From NCBI GenBank assembly GCA_023101725.1, contig JALJCO010008708.1:310001-374000 (forward strand): 64,000 bases of DNA, in the 5' to 3' direction. Shown here one piece after another: positions 57,101-64,000 of this stretch (position 1 is the first letter of the stretch; every line of letters begins with the position of its first letter). A program made the translations under genes and the position numbers. The notes below the pieces were generated by a model, which was not told the DNA's origin, did no database searches, and was given only the letters and a program-made list of their open reading frames with translations. The stretch comes from Atherinomorus stipes. Its lineage: Eukaryota; Chordata; Actinopteri; Atheriniformes; Atherinidae.

Positions 57101-58798
57101 TGAACTGGTAATAATGCCTGAGCCCTTCACCCCAAGACATTTGGCCAAATGTCCCTTTTTTCCACAAATCCAAGGTGGCAACCCTAAAACTCAAACGCCA
57201 TCTGTTTTACGACCCCCGTACTTCGTATTAAATCTCTGGGATGCGTTGTTATGCAGCGTGAATGTCTGTAAACGGCTCCACCATCAGTTTCTTCTTCTTT
57301 TATTCTCCGTGTGTGAGCAGAGGACGGCTGTATCACAGCTACAGTGTTGGGATGCAGCCGTGAGCTGATCAATGACTGGTCGCGGCCGTGATACTGGTAT
57401 TGTTCCAGTACCAGTCTCCCCAGTACAACACGGGGATCATTTCTGCCACCGCGGTGGTTTAATCTGACATGGTGACCATGGTTACCATGGTGACCATGGT
57501 GAAAGACTGAATAAATCATGGATCTGAACCTGCAGACGTTATCAGAGGGTTTCTGAAGACAGTCACTCCTACTGTCCTGTTATCACCATGGTAACTGTTT
57601 AATGCATTAACGTTTGATTTTTGCAACCGAACAAATACCAGGACTCAAACATTATATTTTTCGACACTTTCACGTCATCATGACCTCATCTGCATTAAAA
57701 GTCGAGTCTTGCATGTAAACACACGTCTTCTCATAGTTCAGTAATGCTTTTCTGGGTTTTCTTGCCCCCTGGTTTGCGCGTGCATCCTATCTGTGACGTT
57801 GCTCGGAAACCCACCTATGCTATTTCTATTAGTTATTATTTTTAATTAAGAATTATGACTGTTTTGTTGTTAGAAACGTGTATGTTCTTTTGTTAGTTTT
57901 TGTGTTGTTTTCCTGTTTGTGTTATTCTTTAGTCTCTCTAGTTCTGTACTAAACTGGTTCAAAACGTACTTGGAAAACAGGAAGTACTTTGTGTCAGTAG
58001 GTAATTTTACATCTGAGCAGACAAAAATGGCCTGTGGAGTTCCCCAGGGCTCCATCCTGGGACCTCTTCTGTTTAACATCTTCATGCTACCACTGGCTCA
58101 GGTTATAAAGAACAACAATATTAGTTACCATAGCTACGCAGATGACACACAGCTGTATATTACAGTGTCACCAGGAGACCAGGGCCCTGTACAGGCTCTT
58201 GGTAAATGTATTGATGAGATTAATGACTGGATGTGCCTCAACTTTCTTCAGCTGAACAAAAACAAAACTGAGGTGATTGTTTTGTTGTGAATGAATATAT
58301 AATAAATAAACAGCGTTGTAACAATATCAAAAAGAAACATTAAATATGTAAATTACAACAAAAACCTGCTCCTTGTGCAGTATAGATGCCTGTCTGTAAA
58401 TTATGCTACACACATTCAGCGTTTCAGCAAGTTAAAAAAGCAAATAAAATATCGGCCTAAAATATCGGCCGGCAAATGTATCGGTCTGTTCTTACTTTAA
58501 ACTACATGCCAGAACTTTGCTATAAACTCAGCTGTTCTCCCGTCTGCTTGCAGCAGCTCCACCTTTCTCACCTCGTGTTCGAATGGTGCAGCATCTCCTC
58601 CGGCAGCAGACAGAGACCGTGCACCAGAGGACCAGACGTCACGGCGAGTACGGCTAAAGCCCCCCAGCCAAAAACCCTCTCTGAGGATGTCATCACCAGG
58701 CAGACCGTTGCTACGACAGCCAGCACAACCGCACACAGCTTTGGCAAATTCCCACGAGGCCGAGGGACGACAGCATCCTGATCTCGGAGAGCCTGCAT
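38857..58798 (-). CDS. sting1: STING, stimulator of interferon genes (TMEM173), six coding exons
   Basis: Joining 58572-58798, 54467-54653, 52886-52994, 52485-52729, 47875-48061 and 38857-39122 gives 406 residues with every intron phase closing. STING is the ER membrane receptor for cyclic dinucleotides such as 2'3'-cGAMP and signals through TBK1-IRF3 and NF-kB. Residues 1-138 hold four hydrophobic segments. The connector and ligand domain start near 139, with [14 protein letters not shown] (Ser163 and Tyr168 match human Ser162 and Tyr167), NRAG (Arg235), GRVY (Arg241, Tyr243) and EYATPL (Glu263, Thr266), so the human ligand-contact residues are kept with an offset of about three. The tail in the last exon has an LMFS motif with Ser383 at the position of human Ser366, a PQPLR motif and a final PTENTE. 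The gene spans 20 kb because its introns are filled with repeats. The start ATG directly follows an acceptor (CTCGACAG), so an upstream non-coding exon is expected. I did not locate it. Confidence 0.95.
39155..39771. repeat. 7-bp tandem array, (CRAACTA)n
   Basis: About 88 units alternating irregularly between CGAACTA and CAAACTA. It starts only about 32 bp upstream of the last sting1 3' splice site in transcript orientation. All frames stay open because the unit lacks stops on the plus strand. Confidence 0.95.
39826..40807. mobile_element. Inverted-repeat element (ACACTCAAAAATAGAGGTAC family), copy with an insertion
   Basis: The left end has AATAGAGGTTCC and the right end ATACCTCTGTTTCTGAGTGT. 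Its body matches 30607-31114. It is interrupted at 40293-40687 by a hAT-type MITE. A G run lies at about 39878-39896. Confidence 0.7.
40293..40687. mobile_element. hAT-type MITE with perfect target duplication
   Basis: Ends TAGGGCTGGACAATTAATTG and ATAATCGTCCAGCCCGA, flanked by perfect 8-bp gtatatag copies (40285-40292 and 40688-40695). Non-coding, 395 bp. Confidence 0.88.
40808..41394. mobile_element. hAT right-end fragment and sting1 intron sequence
   Basis: 40808-40960 matches the ACTTGAGTAAAAGTAAAA-rich right end of the 62737-63636 hAT family. The remainder up to 41360 is not recognised. From about 41360 (TTACCAAAAAAAAGTAATCC) begins the flank of the satellite-bearing repeat. Confidence 0.45.
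41395..41758. mobile_element. Partial fold-back element at the satellite edge
   Basis: Matches both arms of the 7428-8290 element in shortened form. It breaks off at CAGTGTATTCTG, where the satellite words ACTAAAACTTCAAGCT begin. Confidence 0.55.
41759..46790. repeat. About 5-kb satellite array in the last sting1 intron
   Basis: Built from related subunits of about 138 and 173 bp that share TACTAAAACTT(T/C)AAGCTT, ACAAAGTACACTTTT and self-complementary AGTATACT words. The marker ACGCGT recurs with 311-312 bp spacing over much of the array, defining a two-subunit higher-order period. An A-rich insertion occurs at about 42949-42990. No coding potential. Confidence 0.95.
46791..47874. other. 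sting1 intron sequence, no further element recognised
   Basis: The satellite words fade out by about 46910. A 103-codon minus-strand frame (46940-47251) and short TATG-rich stretches are present but nothing is recognisable. Confidence 0.4.
47875..48061 (-). CDS. sting1: sting1 coding exon 5 (ligand domain, EYATPL motif)
   Basis: 187 nt, residues 257-318. The acceptor is an unusual (TG)n-CAG with little pyrimidine tract, and the donor is GTGCGG. Contains [14 protein letters not shown], the best-conserved STING segment. The exon length is not a multiple of three. Confidence 0.93.
48062..48472. other. sting1 intron sequence
   Basis: Begins with the (TG)n acceptor tract at 48065-48079. No other feature is recognised before the hAT element. 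Confidence 0.4.
48473..49672. mobile_element. hAT-type non-autonomous element (CAGGGGTCTGCAACC family)
   Basis: Left end CAGGAGTCTGCAACC, right end GGTTGCAGACCCCTG. The flanking tttttatg (48465-48472) and tttttaag (49673-49680) match at 7 of 8 positions. The interior has repeated GTCAGAATTCTGAC-type words and long A runs. Non-coding, 1200 bp. Confidence 0.82.
49673..50348. other. sting1 intron sequence, nothing recognised
   Basis: AT-rich. The 69-codon frame at 49978-50187 has no recognisable product. Confidence 0.4.
50349..51639 (+). mobile_element. Tc1-like transposon, degraded
   Basis: Ends TGTTGTGTGAAAAACTGTTT and the inverted AAACACTTTTTCACACAAC, followed by TA. It is about 1.29 kb, the usual Tc1 size, with a broken transposase gene on the plus strand. 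Confidence 0.85.
50694..51520 (+). pseudogene. Tc1-like transposase pseudogene
   Basis: Reading starts at ATG 50694 ([10 protein letters not shown]), soon meets stops, and reopens at 50829-51362. That stretch has the second helix-turn-helix region, a WTDE motif with the first catalytic Asp, and [13 protein letters not shown] further frame holds NNDPEHTSK, the second Asp. The third catalytic site, normally in an SPDLNPIE context, is lost: the sequence diverges directly after WPSQSPQ. It lies in a sting1 intron on the opposite strand and is inactive. Confidence 0.85.
51835..52358. mobile_element. Inverted-repeat element (TACCGTATTTTCTGGACTATAA family)
   Basis: The left end is TACCGTATTTTCTGGACTAT. 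The right end is the inverted CTTAAAGTCGAGAAAATACA, with inner GTGCGACTTATAGTCC words. This is a very common fish element. It sits in the sting1 intron between exons 5 and 4 and has no coding frame. Confidence 0.7.
52485..52729 (-). CDS. sting1: sting1 coding exon 4 (cyclic-dinucleotide-binding domain)
   Basis: 245 nt, residues 176-256, between a CCATGCAG acceptor and a GTAAGA donor. Encodes the [15 protein letters not shown] core and the NRAG...GRVY lid region. Confidence 0.93.
52886..52994 (-). CDS. sting1: sting1 coding exon 3 (connector, start of ligand domain)
   Basis: 109 nt, residues 139-174, from a TTTCTGCAG acceptor to a GTCAGT donor. Contains the highly conserved [15 protein letters not shown] stretch. 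Separated from exon 4 by only 156 bp. Confidence 0.92.
52995..53296. other. sting1 intron sequence, nothing recognised
   Basis: Short spacer between exon 3 and the TTAA-flanked element. Confidence 0.4.
53297..53855 (+). mobile_element. TTAA-associated MITE, partial copy with a conserved frame
   Basis: Starts after TTAA with AGGAACATTCCACCC and matches the inverted half of 54789-55609. It includes a 75-codon frame (53613-53840) closely similar to the frame at 55074-55277. The other end is replaced by the repeat at 53868. Confidence 0.65.
53868..53990. mobile_element. Half copy of the ACACTCAAAAATAGAGGTAC element
   Basis: Begins GCTTGATAAGGTACAAAAAT and ends TTTATTTTTGAGTGTGTAG, matching one side of 30607-31114. 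Contains a run of C at 53927-53940. Confidence 0.65.
53991..54466. other. sting1 intron sequence
   Basis: Contains ATATTGTGATAGTATCGTAT-type words near 54350-54410 that look like the end of another MITE. No partner end was identified. Confidence 0.35.
54467..54653 (-). CDS. sting1: sting1 coding exon 2 (TM3-TM4)
   Basis: Begins after GTTTGCAG and ends at CTG before GTGAGG. Residues 77-138, with two hydrophobic helices ([13 protein letters not shown] and [14 protein letters not shown]). Confidence 0.9.
54787..55613 (-). mobile_element. TTAA-flanked MITE, full copy (piggyBac-like target)
   Basis: Both ends abut TTAA. Inside, AGGAGTAGTCCACCC and GGGTGGAATGTTCCT are inverted copies and the inverted similarity continues for more than 100 bp. 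TTAA targets are characteristic of piggyBac-type elements, but the terminal bases are not the classic CCC, so the superfamily is tentative. Confidence 0.65.
55614..55860. other. sting1 intron sequence, nothing recognised
   Basis: Short spacer ending in the TA target of the next transposon. Confidence 0.4.
55861..56773 (-). mobile_element. Tc1-like transposon, internal deletion derivative
   Basis: Ends CAGGGGGTGGACAATGAAAC and the inverted TTTCATTGTCTAACCCCTG are flanked by TA on both sides (55859-55860, 56774-56775). At 913 bp it is about 400 bp shorter than a full Tc1-like element. Confidence 0.88.
55900..56594 (-). pseudogene. Tc1-like transposase pseudogene with the centre deleted
   Basis: The N-terminal part (56594-56292) keeps the paired-type helix-turn-helix DNA-binding region and an [11 protein letters not shown] stretch. 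The C-terminal part (56273-55900) keeps [11 protein letters not shown] with the second catalytic Asp and [11 protein letters not shown] with the catalytic Glu. The segment that should carry the first Asp is missing and a frameshift joins the two parts, so it is inactive. Confidence 0.85.
56776..57865. other. sting1 intron sequence, no element recognised
   Basis: Contains a short CCATGGTGACCATGGTTACC-like direct/inverted run near 57469-57500. Frames here have no recognisable product. Confidence 0.4.
57870..58290 (+). pseudogene. L2/CR1-like LINE reverse transcriptase fragment
   Basis: A 123-codon frame (57919-58290) includes [14 protein letters not shown] and the catalytic YADD box, then a helix-rich thumb-like segment ending [10 protein letters not shown]. 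It is truncated on both sides within the sting1 intron between exons 2 and 1. Non-functional. Confidence 0.85.
58572..58798 (-). CDS. sting1: sting1 coding exon 1 (TM1-TM2)
   Basis: Residues 1-75 plus two bases. Two hydrophobic segments lie near residues 19-38 and 43-65. The exon ends AACACGAG before GTGAGA. An in-frame ATG at 58876 exists, but the CTCGACAG acceptor just before 58798 and the G-run-derived proline tract upstream favour the shorter start. Confidence 0.88.
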
Positions 58799-58799
58799 C

Positions 58800-60309
58800 T
58801 GTCGAGGGAAAGTCAAGAGGGGTGGGGGGGGGGGGGGGGCACTAATATTAAAACCAGAGGCATCCATCAAGTCCAAAGAGCCATTTTTGGCTCAGTTCAA
58901 CTAGATAAAAGTCGCCCAGAGCTGCAAATATTTCTTGGCCTTTTAAAAAAAGCCAACTTATAATGTTTGATAAATACTTATTTTTATCAAATTTATTGCC
59001 ATTTTTAAATAACCACAGTTTTATTTCGACTTTTACGTTTTGGAAAACAAAACTACGGAAGAGGATTAGGGCCACTGAAGAAAAAAAAATGCTGCGATTA
59101 AAGTCGGAATTCTAACTTTTTTCCTAGAACATCAAAAAGAAAAACGATTGAAAAAAAATTCGGGAGATTTTTAAAATTTTTTATTTCTGAATAAGTCTGA
59201 ATTCTAACATTTTTCAGAAATTGAAAAAAAAAATCCCCCTATTTTTTTTTTAAATGTTCTGGAAAAAAGAGAGAAATCTGAGATTAAAGTCAGAATGCTG
59301 ACTTTATTCCCAGAATATTTAAACAAAAAAGAAAAAAAAATGTGGAGATTGTTTTTTCTAATTTCTGAAAATTTTTTAATGGTTTTCCAAAATAAATAAA
59401 TAAATAAATCAATAAATAAAATAAAATAAAATAAAATCCCACCAATTTTTAAAAAAATGTTTTGGGAAAAAAAGTACAAAATCTGAGATTAAAGTCAGAC
59501 CTTTTTTCCTAAAACATTTGGAAAAAATATAGAAAAAAAATTCAGGAGATTTAAAAAAAATTATTTCTGAGAAAGTCTGAATTCTAATGTTTTTCAGAAA
59601 CTGAAAAAAATCCCCCTATTTTTTGTAAATGTTCTAGAAAAAAGTCAGAAATCTGTGAATAAAGTCAGAATTCTGACTTTATTCACAGAATAGTTAAACA
59701 AAACAGAAAAAAAAATTGTGGGGATTTTTTTTTCTTTCGAATTTCCAAAAAGTCTGAATTCTGGTGTTTTTCAAAAATAAAAAAAAAAGAAAAGAAAAAT
59801 GAATTTTAATATTTTCCAAAATACATAAATAAATCAATAAATGAAATAAAATAAAATCCCACCAGTTTTTATAAAACGCTCTGGAAAAGAAAGTCTGAGA
59901 TTAAAGTCAGATTTCTGACTTTTTTCACAGAATTTATTTTTCTCCAGTGGCCGTATCCTTTTCTGTACAAAACCAAACATACAATAAAACCTTTGCAACG
60001 AAAAAAGGGATAGTTCTATTTTCCTTCATGCGATTTTGCTCTTTTGAGACCGTGTGTTGCAGAAAAAGACCAGAATTTCCCAGCTAATGAGAATAGAAAC
60101 AGATGGAGAAAAAAACAAATCACTGCTACTTTTACGTGTAAAAATTAAGTGCAATTATTCTAATGAAAAACTGCTAAAATCTACATTTGTTATCATCTGT
60201 ATTTTTAAATATTACTCAGTTCTTTGTCATTTCTAGTCAATCTCATTGAGAACCATTGTGGAAGCTCCAAAGAGCCACTTGTGGCCCTGGAGCAGGTTGC
60301 AGACCCCTG
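58800..60309. mobile_element. hAT-type non-autonomous element, left end lost
   Basis: The right end GGTTGCAGACCCCTG (to about 60309) and the interior GTCAGAATTCTGAC words match 48473-49672. The left end is replaced by a GAGGCATCCATCAAGTCCAA segment next to a G run (58824-58839), a few tens of bases upstream of the first sting1 coding exon. Confidence 0.65.
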
Positions 60310-61369
60310 GTCTATAAAAACGGTCTCGCTGAAGTTAGGAGGCTGCAGGCATGTCCTCTCTGCAGATGCAACCTGTTGCTCTGTGATATAACAGCCTTTT
60401 CTCTTTCTTTCTGTACGTGCAGGTGGTGTAACATCACCAACCTCATCTCTTTAAAAATAGCTAACAGGAACTAAGTGGTGGAGTTGTGCCAACATGGATG
60501 GAAATACAGTCAAAGGTTTGTTCAATTCTAACAAGCCTGAGAGTTGATTTTTAAAACCTTTATCCTTATAGACAGTTTGAACTCTCAATGACAAACTCCA
60601 GGTTCAGTCGCGCTGAAGTCCGGGTTCTGGGAAGGATTCGTTCAGTCGCTGATTTTCAGCCCAGTTCTTCCATCATGTGGCAAACTGAACCTCAACCTTT
60701 TCTGACACTTTTCTGCATGTATTTTTAAATTGTAAACTAGTACGGGGCAGCGGCTCTCAACCTTTTTCATGATGGGTCCAAGTTTTCAGTCCAAACTGGT
60801 CCAGGTTCATATTTAATAATAATCATTTTAGGTTTATCTTTTTAATAACTAAAGCAAATCCAGCTGCCTTTAACAGACTGAACCTGTAAAATGTGGCTGA
60901 TAAACATGAATAACATCATATAAAATATATTCTGAGATGGTCACAAACACATTTATATCACACGTATAATTCATGGAATAAAATCAGACTCCTACAAGAA
61001 CAAATAAGAGTTTTGTCTCAGCAACAGGCTGCTATGAGTCAAAAGATACAATTTAAAATGGGTATTTGATCATGTGTTTGTTATAGCAGTGTACTTGGTA
61101 AATAGGAGTACACTTGGGGGATGTACTTTAGTATACTTGAGTACACTCAATGACATGCACTTAAGGAATACTTGTTTTTGGTAAGGGAATTCCTGCTTTC
61201 GGTGTGAATGGCAGGAGTTGGTCAGAGTTTTTACAGACCTGCAGCTCTCACAGAGGTCTGACTGTTTCCTTTCTTTTATGAACACATGATGTGTTGATAC
61301 TGTCGGGATGGAAGGAACATTTCACCCAGTAAAAACGTGTTTTTGAGCAGGATCAACTCCGGTTTTAAA
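60310..61369. other. Non-coding, no gene recognised
   Basis: 61075-61185 contains AGTGTACTTGGTAAATAGG and AGTATACTTGAGTACACTC, which relate to the flank of the satellite-bearing repeat at 41360. An upstream sting1 leader exon could lie here or beyond. I found no donor site that I trust. Confidence 0.35.
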
Positions 61370-61960
61370 GGAGCCCTATCATAAAAAATGTACTTTTAAG
61401 AGCTTTTCAGCATGTTACTGTTATTTTCTCATCAAAAACTTCATTTAAGTCGTTTTTTTCTTCAGTTGTGCATATTTGAGTGATATATATGAATATTCAG
61501 GCCAAGCTGCAGCTTCCTAAAGGCAGGGTGGATGATGTTTTCCAGGAGCATTTTTTACTATATTGCCTCCTCCACTCCCCGATTGCAGCCAATTAATTAA
61601 AAGGACTTGAGGCAAGATTAAGAAATGAAACTGGCGCTTCAGGTAACTGCAGCCACGAGCCAAGCCGTCACGGAGCACAAACTGAAGCTATGATGTTGTT
61701 TATACGCTTTTTCTCCGTAGTTCCACGTTTTAGTGTCTTTCAGTTGGTCTGGATCGTTTGCTGACGGCAGAAGAATCCATAACTATCGCTTACAGTGTTT
61801 GAATTTACCGCGACCGCCTTCTTCCTGGATCAAAACTGCGGATGTAGCGTCATTTGACGTCACGTCCGCACGGCAGCGCGGGAAATTCAGACACCGAATG
61901 GGCTTTATGCAGTGGCGTCGTCAGCCGATGTTTTGAGTCTAGCCCGGGTATGAATTTACT
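61370..61960. repeat. Dispersed fish repeat, class unclear
   Basis: A stretch with AAAGGCAGGGTGGATGATG, GATTGCAGCCAATTA and AACTGCGGATGTAGCG words that resembles a dispersed intronic repeat. The small frame at 61733-61936 has no recognisable product. Confidence 0.3.
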
Positions 61961-62736
61961 GTTTAACCACCTTTTCCTGAAAAAAAATCTGATGAAAGTC
62001 CAAATGACCCAGCTTTCTACCAGCACTTGAACACACCATGAATGTGCCGAAGGTCCAGCTTAGCTTACGCTGGTGTGGTGTGTGAGTGAGCATGTGTGAA
62101 GTCTGAGGTCCGATTAGCCCCCCCATCTGATGTCAGACGAAGCTAAAGTAAGTTTGTCGGCTCCATGTGAGCATGTGCAGGAGAGCAGCATCACATTAAA
62201 GTATCAGCATGATGAGTGAAGATGGAGAGAAAATATGAGAGAAAGCAGCAGTTACATCATCAGCTTTTCAGCAGGAAAGTAAAAGGTAGAATCACAGTGG
62301 TGACGCTTTTTTATCCTTAAAAACAATATGAAAAAGTCAACATGAACCCCCCAACATAAAAAACAAGGCTGAAGTTAGCAGCAACTCCTTTCCCAGCTTT
62401 TGTTTCGATTTTGGCTTAAAGGGCAATTTCACTCAAATAATTTTCTACTGACAACATTTAACGAGGTCCTGTGTAAAAACTACAACACGTAGACTTTTCA
62501 AACCTAAACTCAGATGTTCTTTAGGGACTGCAGGTTATTTAAAGCACTGTTTCTGATTTTTTAAACCTATTAATTAATAAATAAGGAGAATATGAGAACA
62601 AATGAGAAGAAAACGAACGAGTAAGAGAAAAGGAGAACAAGTGATGAGGAGAAGAGAACAAATTAGGAAGAAAAAGAAGCACAAATAATGAGATAAGAAG
62701 AGCAGGTGAGAAGAGAAAATGTGGTGATGAGGAGGG
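61961..62736. other. Non-coding, no gene recognised
   Basis: 62575-62736 is purine-rich GAGAA/AGAAG simple sequence. Confidence 0.4.
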
Positions 62737-63636
62737 CAGTGTTGTAGTAACTAAGTAAAAATACTTTGTTACTTTACTTAAGTAGTATTTTTTCATATTT
62801 GTACTTTACTTTACTACTTCTTTTTCTAATTACTTTTACTTCACTACATTTTCCGAGAAAAATCAATACTTTTACTCCATTACATTTACCTGAGCATCTT
62901 AGTTACTCGTTACAAAATAACAAGGAACATAATAGCCAATGAGAATCTTTGTTTTGTTTAGTGGGACTAGCAGCAGCCTTGTGCAGCCGTCTCTGAAGCT
63001 AAACACACCTTTATCTGCATCAGCAGCAGGTGAACGGCTGTTCAGCATCGCTGGTCTGGTCATCAGCCCAAGAAGAACCAGACTGAGTTCTCGCCATTTT
63101 GAGAAACAACTTCTTTTGAGGTTGAACAAAATGTTTTTCATGGTTCAGTAACGACTGGATGGACAGTTCATGTGCTGTCGCACTGCAGTCGTGTTAAAGT
63201 TCAACCAATCGAGGTTTTGTTTGTTTGCATCTCCTCCGAGCTCTAAGAGTTTATTAGGGATGATTTTATATTGAATGTACGTGGGTATGAATGTTAGTAG
63301 GCATGCATGCAGGTCTGTAAGGATGTTTTTCTGTGTACAGTATTTTTCTACATGGTTGGGTTTATGTAAGGAGGTGTTGAAACTCCTTTACACTTTGTAA
63401 ATTAAGACAAACTAAATTAAACAGAAATAAAGAAAATGTTAAACTCAAATTTCTGATTGCGTTTTATTAACAGTACTTTTTACTTTTGATACTTAAGTAC
63501 AGTAAAAACTAGCTACTTTTTTACTTTTACTCAAGTAATATTGTCGCAGGCGACTTTCACTTTTACTTGAGTCATTTTCCAGCAGGGTACTTTTACTTTT
63601 ACTCAAGTATGGATTTTGGGTACTTTTACAACACTG
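62737..63636 (+). mobile_element. hAT element with transposase remnant
   Basis: Ends CAGTGTTGTAG and ACAACACTG are inverted copies. Perfect 8-bp gaggaggg duplications flank it (62729-62736, 63637-63644). The 900-bp element keeps only the last part of a transposase. Confidence 0.9.
62990..63151 (+). pseudogene. hAT transposase C-terminal dimerisation fragment
   Basis: Within the frame 62939-63151, the segment LSASAAGERLFSIAGLVIS followed by PRRTRLSSRHFEKQLLLRLN is the hAT dimerisation domain. The zinc finger and catalytic core are deleted. Confidence 0.85.
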
Positions 63637-63659
63637 GAGGAGGGTCAGTGATGAGTCAA

Positions 63660-63912
63660 AGGGAAGACCAAAGGTGAATACTGTATGAACTGTTTATTGT
63701 TAAGTTGCCTAATAATTCTGTTTGCCTAATACAGCTGATATAGGGTGATGATGTCATTAGACCACACCCCTTCTCATTACAGAGATGCACATCACCTGAT
63801 ATGCTTAATTGGTAGTAGCTTTGGGCCGATACAGCTTGGAGTAAGACAACATGCATACAGAGGATGATGTGGTCAAAATACTCATTTGCCTAATAATTCT
63901 GCACTCCCTGTA
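63660..63912. mobile_element. Tc1-like element end (GAGTGCAGAATTATTAGGCAA family)
   Basis: The right end TTGCCTAATAATTCTGCACTC runs to CCCTGTA at 63912. The matching left word GCCTAATAATTCTG appears at about 63707. It is a short deletion derivative and non-coding. Confidence 0.6.
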
Positions 63913-64000
63913 AAGAAAAATCAGCCAGCAGAGAAATATGTTGAATCTGACTAAAGTAATATTAATAATAATAAAATTATATGAAAATCATGACGTTGAC
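63913..64000. mobile_element. Tc1-like fragment cut by the window end
   Basis: AAAAATCAGC and ATGAAAATCATGACGTTGA match the interior of 3275-3728. Only its beginning is in the window. Confidence 0.5.

Noticed and set aside
58799..58876. Upstream in-frame ATG of STING adding about 26 residues
   Set aside because: The extension reads a proline tract from a G-run microsatellite, and an acceptor AG sits directly before the internal ATG.
1..64000. tRNA, rRNA or tRNA-derived SINE heads
   Set aside because: I looked for the GGTTCGAATCC-type B box and cloverleaf context and saw none that held up; a covariance-model scan could still find weak cases.

Overview
The window looks like a euchromatic but heavily repeat-loaded stretch of a ray-finned (teleost) fish chromosome. 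It is AT-rich and intron-bearing, and it is packed with Tc1-like, hAT, Harbinger-like and L1/L2-like repeat families and microsatellites. The two host genes I recognise have vertebrate protein signatures. No species call is possible from sequence reading alone.

Host genes. (1) A two-coding-exon DDIT4/REDD-family gene on the minus strand (16159-18946, 209 aa) has a compact upstream promoter with a TATA box, a C/EBP-ATF-type element, a CACGTG E-box and a GC box. (2) The whole coding part of STING (sting1) lies on the minus strand in six coding exons between 58798 and 38857. All splice phases close and give a 406-aa protein with four membrane segments, the cyclic-dinucleotide-binding domain and a C-terminal signalling tail. 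The tail is encoded by the last exon, behind an 8.75-kb intron made almost wholly of repeats. I see no other convincing host gene.

Layout. 0-9.5 kb: nested hAT-type non-autonomous elements, a Tc1-like fragment, a fold-back element and a decayed possible transposase. 9.5-14.7 kb: a 4.66-kb hAT transposon with 8-bp target duplications and an uninterrupted 775-aa transposase, itself inserted in an older element. 14.7-19.2 kb: the DDIT4-like gene, with a hAT element carrying an L1 3' end in its intron. 20.2-22.9 kb: a 21-bp minisatellite and two related inverted-repeat elements, one split by a Harbinger-like MITE. 23-38.5 kb: mostly intergenic, with microsatellites, AT-rich simple sequence, a stack of nested elements at 29.2-31.2 kb, a 0.4-kb triplication at 35.1-36.3 kb, an L1 fragment and a telomere-like dispersed repeat. 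38.8-58.8 kb: sting1 with introns full of repeats, including a 7-bp tandem array next to the last 3' splice site, a 5-kb satellite with a 311-bp higher-order period, two Tc1-like elements, two hAT elements and an L2-like reverse transcriptase fragment. 58.8-64 kb: further hAT and Tc1-like elements.

The two host genes are not in an operon and show no direct functional link beyond both being stress or danger responsive. The most unusual points are the architecture around the STING tail exon, the intact hAT transposon, and several insertions whose empty sites can be read from a second copy of the target repeat in this same window.
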